The notes beneath the pieces are model-generated. The model saw only the letters and a list, made by a program, of their open reading frames with translations. It ran no database searches and was not told the DNA's origin. A program made the position numbers and the translations under genes. A stretch of 8,891 bases of DNA from the NCBI GenBank assembly GCA_013044305.1, contig JABEUT010000120.1, forward strand, positions 1-8,891, written 5' to 3'. Source of the stretch: Bacteroidia bacterium. Lineage in GTDB: Bacteria > Bacteroidota > Bacteroidia > JABEUT01. Position 1 is the stretch's first letter. Every line of letters begins with the position of its first letter. Of the stretch, positions 1 through 5,703 are shown piece by piece.

Positions 1-1
1 C

Positions 2-256
2 ATACTCCATACGGCACTGCGGGGCAACGTTGAGGCTATGAGCTGGCTGTTCGAAAACGACAAAATTCTGGCTGCTTTCGATGCCGGTATAGGCGGCAAC
101 AAGTCGGCAATCAGACTATTAATTAAGTTAAATGAGTTTGAATGGGCTGCTGTTGCCAATTTTGTAAAAGGAGACCAGAAAGCGCTGGACTGGCTGCAAA
201 AAAATAAGTTGAGCCACTTTATACGTCTTGCATACTGCATAAAAAGAGTTTTATAA
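2..256 (+). CDS. 3' end of a helical-repeat protein of unknown function (5' truncated by window)
   Basis: The reading frame is open from base 2 to a TAA at 254-256, giving 84 visible residues. The start lies outside the window. An ATG at 38 is in frame, but the residues before it (ending ALRGNVEA) belong to the same repeat pattern, so I take it as internal. The pattern G-[ND]-x2-A-x2-[WL]-L occurs three times, at visible residues 8-16, 32-40 and 57-65, a period of 24-25 residues. Between occurrences lies a helix-like stretch rich in L, A and F. This suggests a short alpha-helical solenoid or stack of helical hairpins, in style like ankyrin or SEL1 repeats but not matching either. The chain ends about where a fourth repeat would begin. 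I recognise no catalytic motif and no named family. It is probably co-transcribed with the small gene that starts 7 bp after its stop. Confidence 0.7.
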   Translation: MLHTALRGNVEAMSWLFENDKILAAFDAGIGGNKSAIRLLIKLNEFEWAAVANFVKGDQKALDWLQKNKLSHFIRLAYCIKRVL

Positions 257-263
257 AAATCTC

Positions 264-467
264 ATGAGCGACGAGTCATACGCCGGCTTCTTCTCGAAAA
301 ACGAATTTGTCGAGGGCACCGATTTTTATTACAATGAACAGGGCTATAAAGTTTTTACCGAAGCCTACCACCTAAAACGGGGATACTGCTGCGAAAACGG
401 CTGCCTGCACTGCCCCTACAATTTCAAAAGGAAGCTGCGCCACCCCAAAAATAAAGGTGAAAAATAA
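264..467 (+). CDS. DUF5522-like cysteine-rich miniprotein
   Basis: This 67-residue protein of unknown function carries the hallmark I associate with DUF5522: an acidic/aromatic segment (EGTDFYYNEQGYKVFTEAYH, residues 17-36) followed by LKRGYCCENGCLHCPYN. The four cysteines C42, C43, C47 and C50 (CC-x3-C-x2-C) look like a metal- or cluster-binding knuckle; that is inference, with no function established that I know of. The tail after residue 53 is short and basic (KRKLRHPKNK). There is no signal peptide or membrane segment, so it should be cytosolic. The ATG at 264 has no clear Shine-Dalgarno sequence, only an A-rich leader. It lies 7 bp after the repeat-protein stop, implying co-transcription and possibly translational coupling. 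The length is normal for the family. Confidence 0.85.
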   Translation: MSDESYAGFFSKNEFVEGTDFYYNEQGYKVFTEAYHLKRGYCCENGCLHCPYNFKRKLRHPKNKGEK

Positions 468-473
468 AAGACA

Positions 474-491
474 GCCGGGAGTTGTTCCGGC
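474..491 (-). terminator. Hairpin in convergent gap, probable terminator of the GlmU-like gene
   Basis: GCCGG (474-478) and CCGGC (487-491) form a GC-only stem in the 35-bp gap. Read on the minus strand it begins about 12 nt after the GlmU-like stop and is followed by a U-rich run (TGTCTTTTATTTTT), as expected of an intrinsic terminator, though five perfect pairs is short. Read on the plus strand the stem extends to seven pairs with one G-U, but it is followed by an A run, so it is a poor plus-strand terminator. The U-rich tail overlaps the last codons of the DUF5522-like gene. Confidence 0.4.
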
Positions 492-502
492 CAAAAAAAC
501 AA

Positions 503-1687
503 TTAGCCTTTCAGCTTGCCCTGCCTGATGGTTAGGGCGTGCAGATGGGAAAGTATTTGCCGATCCTCCCTGCCGAAGCTCATCTTCCTTCTTTCAAATA
601 CCCTCTGCGCTGTTTCGCAGGCATCGGCAAGCCTGTAAACGTTGGTACCACCCGCGCCGCCCCAGCTAAAGGACGGAATGTGTTTTTTGGGGAAACCCGC
701 ACCGAAGATGTTGGCGCTGACGCCTACAACGGTGCCTGTGTTGAACATGGTGTTTATTCCGCATTTTGAATGGTCGCCCATGATCAATCCGCAAAAAGTA
801 AGTCCGGTCTCAACTTCCCTTTGTTCCTTGTAACTCCACATTTTCACTTCGGAGTAATTATTTTTAAGGTTTGAATTGTTGGTATCTGCCCCAAGGTTGC
901 ACCACTCACCAATAACCGAATTGCCAAGAAATCCGTCATGCGCCTTGTTGGAATATCCGAAAATGACACTGTTGTTCACCTCGCCTCCGACTTTAGAATA
1001 AGGTCCAATGGTGGTGGGTCCGTATATCTTGGCGCCGGCCTTTATAACGGCTCCGCTGCAAACAGCCACGGGGCCTTTGATTACAGCGCCCTCCATTATT
1101 TCACAATCCTTACCGATATAAACAGGACCAGAGCCTGAATTAATAATTGCACATTCGAGTTTTGCGCCTTTTTCTATAAAAATATCCTTGCCGAGCAGGG
1201 TATTGGTTTTTGAAACCGCCGCAGATTTTCTGCCATGACATAATCTCTGAAAATCATCCTTGAGTGCGTCGCCATTTTTTACGAAAATGTCCCAGAGCCT
1301 CTCTATTTTTAAAAGCCTTTCTTTGTTAAACTCAACTCTCTTAAATTTTCCATCCATGCTCCGCCTTTCTCTCGAATTCTTTGCAATTAGTGAATTGCCA
1401 GTAACAAGCATTTCATTCACTTTTAGCGACTTTACTGCCTTAACCAGCAAACTTGAAGGCAAGATGGAGCCATTTATCCAGATATTATCCTCCCTTACCG
1501 AAACGCTTATCGGGTACTTGCCGGAAAGATACCTTTCCGTATGAACGGACGTAGCTTCTCCCAGTTCAGATTCCCATTTTTCCCTGATGGTCATAATGCC
1601 TGGCCTGATTTCACAAACCGGGCGGGTAAAGGTAAGCGGAAGCAACTGCGCCCTCACTTCTGGTTCGTCGAAAAGAATGTAATTCAT
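503..1687 (-). CDS. GlmU-like bifunctional-type sugar nucleotidyltransferase/acetyltransferase, Bacteroidota variant
   Basis: This 394-residue protein resembles the 'alternative GlmU' family of Bacteroidota. That family is thought to make UDP-GlcNAc from glucosamine-1-phosphate for peptidoglycan and surface glycans. Residues 1-40 contain LLPLTFTRPVCEIRPGI, which aligns with the PLTxxxPKPLxP part of sugar nucleotidyltransferases, but the usual glycine-rich LAAGxGTRM loop is replaced by LFDEPEVRAQ. Residues about 165-330 are hexapeptide-type repeats of a left-handed beta-helix. Within them H250 and N264 (AHDGFLG and CNLGADT) line up at the same 14-residue spacing as H363 and N377 of E. coli GlmU from memory, and K282 after NNY is a candidate for K392. 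E. coli Y366 is replaced by F253. The C-terminal 50 residues are a helical tail. It is shorter than E. coli GlmU (456 residues). It is divergent from bioA across 473 bp. An acetyltransferase is well supported; uridylyltransferase activity is inferred. Confidence 0.85.
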   Translation of the reverse strand: MNYILFDEPEVRAQLLPLTFTRPVCEIRPGIMTIREKWESELGEATSVHTERYLSGKYPISVSVREDNIWINGSILPSSLLVKAVKSLKVNEMLVTGNSLIAKNSRERRSMDGKFKRVEFNKERLLKIERLWDIFVKNGDALKDDFQRLCHGRKSAAVSKTNTLLGKDIFIEKGAKLECAIINSGSGPVYIGKDCEIMEGAVIKGPVAVCSGAVIKAGAKIYGPTTIGPYSKVGGEVNNSVIFGYSNKAHDGFLGNSVIGEWCNLGADTNNSNLKNNYSEVKMWSYKEQREVETGLTFCGLIMGDHSKCGINTMFNTGTVVGVSANIFGAGFPKKHIPSFSWGGAGGTNVYRLADACETAQRVFERRKMSFGREDRQILSHLHALTIRQGKLKG

Positions 1688-1821
1688 CTGTTTTTTAGGT
1701 ATATAAAAGGCTTCTTCATAAACACCCCAGTCTACTCAATGACAAAAATAAAATATTAAACCGCGTAACGTGACGAGAAATTGATTCCGGTTGTTTAGGT
1801 TTTTTGGATTTGGAACACAGG

Positions 1822-1829
1822 CAAAGATA
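1822..1829 (-). promoter_or_regulatory. Candidate -7 element (TATCTTTG) for the GlmU-like gene
   Basis: Read on the minus strand, 1829-1822 is TATCTTTG, a full match to the Bacteroidota -7 consensus TAnnTTTG. A TTTC (1854-1851) lies 21 bp upstream, three of four matches to the -33 TTTG word. This would give a leader of roughly 125-130 nt before the ATG at 1687. A second full -7 match, TATTTTTG at 1750-1743, is closer to the gene but its best -33 candidate is 26 bp away. Such short words arise by chance in AT-rich DNA, so either or neither may be real. Confidence 0.3.
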
Positions 1830-1855
1830 TTCAGATACCTGATAGCTGTTGAAAT

Positions 1856-1872
1856 GTTTAAACAATTTAAAC
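1856..1872. repeat. 17-bp inverted repeat GTTTAAACAATTTAAAC
   Basis: Two perfect 7-bp arms, GTTTAAA (1856-1862) and TTTAAAC (1866-1872), flank CAA. The AT-rich arms make a poor terminator, and no gene ends nearby, so a protein-binding site is the more natural reading. It lies about 27 bp upstream (with respect to the minus strand) of the candidate TATCTTTG promoter word. Low base complexity means chance is a real alternative. Confidence 0.4.
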
Positions 1873-2068
1873 GGTATTACTTCCCTCTGCAAACAAGCGT
1901 TATTTTTATGCAACTATATGATTATCTGCCAATAAGAAATTTTCATACTGTTTATCAATCACATAGATACATCCACATCAAATAGTAATATTGTATTTTA
2001 CAATTAAATTTCTGTTTTCTACCGCCGGCTCAAAAAAAACTACTTATGGCATATCTCCTCACAAGCGT

Positions 2069-2128
2069 ATTGTAATAAGGCACAATCCCCTATCGCTTCT
2101 CCATCCCCATTAGGTAATAAGGCCAATT
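2069..2128. promoter_or_regulatory. Two related repeats upstream of bioA, candidate operator pair
   Basis: ATTGTAATAAGGCACAAT (2069-2086) has 5-bp inverted arms, ATTGT and ACAAT, around eight bases. A related copy, ATTAGGTAATAAGGCCAATT, spans about 2109-2128. The two share the exact decamer GTAATAAGGC at 2072-2081 and 2114-2123. The copies are 42 bp apart, close to four helical turns, which would put them on the same face of the DNA. They end 33 bp before the bioA start. This arrangement suits a dimeric regulator binding cooperatively, but no regulator is identified. The TTGTAA half resembles part of the BirA operator, without a matching partner half-site. Confidence 0.35.
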
Positions 2129-2160
2129 GAAAAAAATGCCACTTTTGCACAACAAACCGC

Positions 2161-3483
2161 ATGAACCTTACCGAACGCGATAATAAAGTAACCTGGCATC
2201 CCTTCAGGCAACTGAAGAATGCGCCGCCCCTTATTTCAGTTGAAAAAGGCAAGGGAGTTTATCTCTATGATGCCAAGGGCAACAGGTATTTGGATGCCTT
2301 TTCATCCTGGTGGGTAAAACTGCACGGGCACGCCAACGAAGTGATTGCCCGTAAAATATATGAACAATGCCAACGGCTTGAACAAGCTGCCTTTTCATCG
2401 TGCACCCATGAGCCGGCTGTTGAATTAGCCGAACGATTACTTAAGCACCTGCCCGGGTTTTCACGCATATTTTATTCCGATAACGGCTCCACCTCGGTGG
2501 AGGTGGCTCTTAAAATGGCAATGCAATACCACCACAACAAAGGAAAAAAGGTGAAACGCATCATTGCCTTCGAGAATGGCTATCATGGCGATACGTTCGG
2601 GGCCATGTCGGTAGCGGAAAGAAATGTGTTCAACCTGCCCTTCAGCCCGTTTCTGTTCAGGGTGAAGTTAATACCCGCACCCGTAAAGGGAAAAGAGGGG
2701 AAATCGTTGCAAATGCTTAAAAAGCTTCTTAACGGCGAACCCGCCATTTTTATTTACGAGCCATTGGTGCAGGGCGCCGGCGGCATGGTGATGTATGAGC
2801 CTGCCATACTAAACCGCATGATAGGGGAATGCAAAAAAAACAACTGCATAACCATTGCCGATGAGGTGATGACAGGATTTGGGCGAACGGGTAAATTTAT
2901 TGCATCCGATTACCTGAAGGCAAAAGCCGACATCATCTGCCTTTCAAAAGGGATTACGGGGGGCTTCATGCCACTTGGCGTTACGGCCTGTACGGCGAAT
3001 ATATATAATGCTTATATGTCGGCCGACAAGAGCAAAACATTTTACCACGGACATTCATACACTGCCAACCCTCTGGCATGTGCAGCAGCAAACGCCAGCC
3101 TCACTTTATTGGAAAGCAAACACACGCAAGAGCGCATACTCGCCATTTCGGTTTTTTTCGAGAGGATGAAAAAGCAATTTCAAGGGCATCCGGCCCTGAT
3201 GGATTGCCGCAGCCTTGGCACCATAATGGCGCTGGAAATAAGAACGAAGGAAAGCACTTCTTACCTGAATCCCCTTTCGGAAAAGACAGCCGCTTTTTTT
3301 CTCCGCCGTGGAATATTGGTGCGCCCCCTCGGCAATGTGTTATATTTCATACCACCGTATTGTATCACCGAAGCAGAACTGAAACACATTGCTGCTGTAA
3401 CCAAAGAACTGCTTGATGAGATGGTAAATGGATTAAAGAATAAAAGAACAGTTAAACCACCTACAACACACAGGAAGAAATGA
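2161..3483 (+). CDS. bioA: Adenosylmethionine-8-amino-7-oxononanoate aminotransferase
   Basis: BioA is a cytosolic PLP enzyme that converts 8-amino-7-oxononanoate to 7,8-diaminononanoate in biotin synthesis, classically with S-adenosylmethionine as amino donor. The 440-residue product has the class III aminotransferase layout: WHPF (12-15), SSWW (48-51), NGSTSVEVALK (108-118), YHGDTFGAMSV (141-151), YEP (199-201), DEVMTGFGRTGK (234-245) with D234 contacting the PLP ring, LSKG (261-264) with K263 as Schiff-base lysine, GHSYTANPLACAA (297-309) and RPLGNVLYFIPPY (388-400). The WHPF and SSWW motifs separate BioA from other class III enzymes. Length is near E. coli BioA (429), with an extra basic tail of about 20 residues. 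No other bio gene is in the window. The start at 2161 lacks a Shine-Dalgarno sequence but places WHPF at the expected distance from the N-terminus. Its stop overlaps the mtgA start. Confidence 0.95.
   Translation: MNLTERDNKVTWHPFRQLKNAPPLISVEKGKGVYLYDAKGNRYLDAFSSWWVKLHGHANEVIARKIYEQCQRLEQAAFSSCTHEPAVELAERLLKHLPGFSRIFYSDNGSTSVEVALKMAMQYHHNKGKKVKRIIAFENGYHGDTFGAMSVAERNVFNLPFSPFLFRVKLIPAPVKGKEGKSLQMLKKLLNGEPAIFIYEPLVQGAGGMVMYEPAILNRMIGECKKNNCITIADEVMTGFGRTGKFIASDYLKAKADIICLSKGITGGFMPLGVTACTANIYNAYMSADKSKTFYHGHSYTANPLACAAANASLTLLESKHTQERILAISVFFERMKKQFQGHPALMDCRSLGTIMALEIRTKESTSYLNPLSEKTAAFFLRRGILVRPLGNVLYFIPPYCITEAELKHIAAVTKELLDEMVNGLKNKRTVKPPTTHRKK
3472..3477 (+). promoter_or_regulatory. Shine-Dalgarno-like AGGAAG before mtgA
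   Basis: AGGAAG lies inside the last bioA codons, 2 bp before the mtgA ATG at 3480. The AGGA core is 4 bp from the ATG. Other starts in this window have no such motif. Together with the ATGA overlap it suggests that mtgA is translated by ribosomes finishing bioA. The close spacing means it may be fortuitous, since the same bases encode the RK residues of the lysine-rich BioA tail. Confidence 0.4.
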
Positions 3484-4175
3484 AGAACCTGCTGAAGTCT
3501 CTATGGAAATGGACAAAGAGGTTGATGATAGCCTTTTTTGCATTCAGCATCCTGTCGGTTGTTGCCCTGCGGTTTTTGCCTGTTTACATCACCCCGCTGA
3601 TGCTTATTAGAAGCACCGCCGCCCTGGTTCATGGCGAGCATGTGCGTATGGAAAAGACCTGGGAACCTCTATACAAAATTTCGCCGAGTCTGGAACTGGC
3701 TGTGTTCTGCTCCGAAGACCAGGACTTCTTTAACCACCACGGCTTCAACTTCGATGCCATAAAATCTGCCTGGAAACATGATGAACGCAGTAAGAGGCTC
3801 CGGGGAGCCAGCACCATCAGCCAGCAAACTGCCAAGAATGTGTTCCTCTACCCAAGCCGGAGCTGGGTACGCAAAGGCTTTGAAGCCTACTTTACCATAC
3901 TTATTGAGTTCATTTGGGGCAAAAGGCGCATCATGGAAGTGTACCTGAATGTAGTGGAGCTGGGCAAGGGCATATACGGCGCCGAAGCCGCCTCCGAATT
4001 TTATTTTTCAAAACACGCCAAAGACCTCACCCCCTCCGAAGCCGCTTCACTCGCCGCCATCCTGCCCGACCCGCTCAAGTGGTCGCCGGTGAACCCGGGT
4101 CCTTATGTTACCGAGCGTCGCCAGTGGATACTCGGACAGATGGATAACTATGGCGGGCTGCCCGTAAAGCATTGA
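3480..4175 (+). CDS. mtgA: Monofunctional biosynthetic peptidoglycan transglycosylase
   Basis: MtgA is a GT51 glycosyltransferase that polymerises lipid II into glycan strands on the outer face of the inner membrane, without a transpeptidase domain. The 231-residue product has a basic N-terminus and one membrane anchor at about 15-35. The GT51 motifs follow in order: EDQDFFNHHG (79-88, catalytic E79), RGASTISQQTAKNVFL (108-123), the RKGFEAY region (131-137), then KRRIMEVYLNVVELGKGIYG (148-167) with E153 as candidate second catalytic glutamate, and AASEFYF (170-176). The chain stops soon after the GT domain (WSPVNPGPY at 201-209), as expected for the monofunctional form and about the usual length. 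The start overlaps the bioA stop (ATGA at 3480-3483) and is preceded by AGGAAG, so the two are very likely one operon. Its 3' end meets rlmD tail to tail with a 10-bp gap and no convincing terminator. Confidence 0.95.
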   Translation: MKNLLKSLWKWTKRLMIAFFAFSILSVVALRFLPVYITPLMLIRSTAALVHGEHVRMEKTWEPLYKISPSLELAVFCSEDQDFFNHHGFNFDAIKSAWKHDERSKRLRGASTISQQTAKNVFLYPSRSWVRKGFEAYFTILIEFIWGKRRIMEVYLNVVELGKGIYGAEAASEFYFSKHAKDLTPSEAASLAAILPDPLKWSPVNPGPYVTERRQWILGQMDNYGGLPVKH

Positions 4176-4185
4176 TTGAATAGGT

Positions 4186-5616
4186 TTAGCTTATTTTTTC
4201 CAACAGCGCCACATTTTCCACATGCGAGGTATGCGGGAACATATCCACCGGCTGAATTTTCTTCACTGCGTACTTTTGGGCAAGCAAAGCCACATCCCTT
4301 GCCTGTGTCGAAGGATTGCAGCTTATGTAAATGATTTTCTGCGGTGCAGCCTTCAGCAGGTCAGCTGTTACGTCGGGGTGCATGCCAGCGCGGGGCGGGT
4401 CGGTTATCACCACATCGGGAATGCCATGGTGCCTGAAGGTGTCCTCGTTCAGCATATATAGCATATCTCCCACAAGAAATTCGGCGTTCGTAATATGATT
4501 TAATTCGGCATTGATGCGTGCATCGGCTACGGCCTGCTTCACGCTTTCAATTCCTACCACCCGTTTAACCTCGCCGGCGATGTATCCGGCAATGGTGCCG
4601 CATCCTGTGTACAGGTCATACACGAGTTCGGTGCCGCGGAAACCGGCAAATTCGCTTGCAATGCGGTACAGGTTATTTGCCTGTGCCGTGTTTGTCTGAA
4701 AAAATGATTGAGGCGATATGCGAAAAGAAAGTTCTCCGCTTTCATGCAGCGATTGGCCCTGCTTTCTCAATTTCAATTTCTCGGTAATGTAACCGCTACC
4801 TGTATAGTTCACCATTTCCAGGTCATACAGGCTGTCGTTCTTCTTTGTGTTTATGGCATAAACAATTGTGGTGAGCCCCGGAAATTGTTTTTGCATGAAT
4901 CCGAGCAGCTTCTCCCTCTTGCGCCTGTCGTCGCTGCCGAAGGTTACCAGCGCCATTACTTCGCCCGTTGAGGCGGTGCGAATCATTAAATGCCTTAGAA
5001 AGCCCTGCTGTTCGCGCAAATCAAAAAATGACATACCTTCTATTTCTGCAAAGCCCCTTACTGCCTGCCTGATGGCATTAGAGGGTTCGGGCTGCAGGAA
5101 GCATTCTTTAATATCTATTACCTTGTCGAACAGCCTTGGTACATGAAAACCCAGAGCAGGTTTTCCGAAATTCTTCTTCTGCTCCATCTCCTCATGTGTA
5201 AGCCACCTTTTGGATGAAAAGGCGAACTCCAGTTTATTGCGGTAATGATAATTTTTTTCTGATCCTATTATTGGTAATGCTTCCTCCACCTCCACTCCTG
5301 CAATGCGCCTGAACGCCTCTGTTACCTGCTTTTCCTTCAACCGGAGCTCGGCCTGGTAATCGAGGTTCTGCCAGCTACAGCCCCCGCAAACACCAAAGTG
5401 GCTGCAAACCGGATCGACACGGTACGACGAAGGTTTTTTAAGCGCAATTATTTTGCCTTCAACGTGCTTCTTCTTAACCCTTGTAAGCTCTATATCGGCA
5501 ACATCGCCGGGCACAAGCCCTTTTACAAATATTACCCTCCCGTCGTGACGCAATACCGCTTTGCCCTCCTCGCTTATATCGTAAGCCTCTAAGTTTTCGG
5601 CCGTTTGTTTTTCCAT
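4186..5616 (-). CDS. rlmD: 23S rRNA (uracil-5-)-methyltransferase, RlmD/RumA family
   Basis: This enzyme transfers a methyl group from SAM to C5 of a uridine in 23S rRNA (U1939 in E. coli numbering for RlmD). Residues 1-60 fit a TRAM RNA-binding domain. C71, C77, C80 (CSHFGVCGGC) and C172 (ECFLQP) are the four expected ligands of the [4Fe-4S] cluster. The catalytic half shows SPQSFFQTN (301-309), the SAM-binding LYDLYTGCGTIAG (332-344 region), DPPRAGMHPDV (406-416), the nucleophile C433 in YISCNPS, and the general base candidate E467 in HVENVALLE. No key residue is missing. At 476 residues it is longer than E. coli RlmD (433), close to other Bacteroidota and Gram-positive members. The site specificity (U1939 alone, or U747 as well as in RlmCD) cannot be told from sequence. 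It is divergent from rocD across 87 bp and convergent with mtgA. Confidence 0.93.
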   Translation of the reverse strand: MEKQTAENLEAYDISEEGKAVLRHDGRVIFVKGLVPGDVADIELTRVKKKHVEGKIIALKKPSSYRVDPVCSHFGVCGGCSWQNLDYQAELRLKEKQVTEAFRRIAGVEVEEALPIIGSEKNYHYRNKLEFAFSSKRWLTHEEMEQKKNFGKPALGFHVPRLFDKVIDIKECFLQPEPSNAIRQAVRGFAEIEGMSFFDLREQQGFLRHLMIRTASTGEVMALVTFGSDDRRKREKLLGFMQKQFPGLTTIVYAINTKKNDSLYDLEMVNYTGSGYITEKLKLRKQGQSLHESGELSFRISPQSFFQTNTAQANNLYRIASEFAGFRGTELVYDLYTGCGTIAGYIAGEVKRVVGIESVKQAVADARINAELNHITNAEFLVGDMLYMLNEDTFRHHGIPDVVITDPPRAGMHPDVTADLLKAAPQKIIYISCNPSTQARDVALLAQKYAVKKIQPVDMFPHTSHVENVALLEKIS

Positions 5617-5689
5617 TAACCTGGTGTTTATAATAAAATAGACTTGATCCCCTTTGTGTCGAAAAGGCGCAAATATCGCATTATATTTA

Positions 5690-5697
5690 TAAATTTG
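5690..5697 (+). promoter_or_regulatory. Candidate -7 element TAAATTTG directly before rocD
   Basis: TAAATTTG is a full match to the Bacteroidota -7 consensus TAnnTTTG and ends only 6 bp before the rocD ATG at 5704. If used, transcription would begin at or next to the start codon, giving a leaderless or near-leaderless message. No -33 TTTG lies at the usual distance; the nearest (5653-5656) is 33 bp upstream. On the other strand of the same gap, GATATTTG (5677-5670) is a five-of-six match that could serve rlmD. Confidence 0.35.
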
Positions 5698-5703
5698 TAA
5701 CCT

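Larger units (their letters stand above)
1688..2160. other. 473-bp AT-rich divergent intergenic region (GlmU-like / bioA)
   Basis: This is the only long gap without a gene. It is visibly richer in A and T than the flanking genes. It separates the minus-strand GlmU-like gene from plus-strand bioA, so it should hold promoters for both. I see candidate Bacteroidota -7 words for the leftward gene, a 17-bp inverted repeat at 1856-1872, and two related repeats at 2069-2086 and 2110-2128. Short open frames on both strands here are rich in F, Y and K, have no recognisable motif and overlap each other, so I do not call them genes. No tRNA, riboswitch or clear small RNA is recognisable. Confidence 0.6.

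Noticed and set aside
1791..1985. Small open frame (64 codons) in the intergenic gap, plus strand
   Set aside because: Its F/Y/I/K-rich content is typical of random AT-rich DNA, there is no ribosome site or motif, and an opposing frame of similar size overlaps it.
2140..2147. CACTTTTG as a -7 promoter word for bioA
   Set aside because: It is a five-of-six match with no -33 word at the usual spacing, and it would leave a leader of only a few bases; too weak to list as a feature.
2040..2252. 70-codon minus-strand frame overlapping the start of bioA
   Set aside because: It runs antisense through the conserved N-terminal WHPF region of BioA and has no recognisable product.
2836..2843. A run in bioA and T run near 3294-3300 as programmed frameshift sites
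   Set aside because: The bioA frame is intact across both, and all downstream BioA motifs are in frame, so nothing needs a frameshift.
4167..4199. T run (4194-4199) after mtgA as an intrinsic terminator
   Set aside because: The only stem before it is a 4-bp AAGC/GCTT pair with an 18-base loop, and the T run is explained by the lysine and glutamate codons at the end of rlmD.
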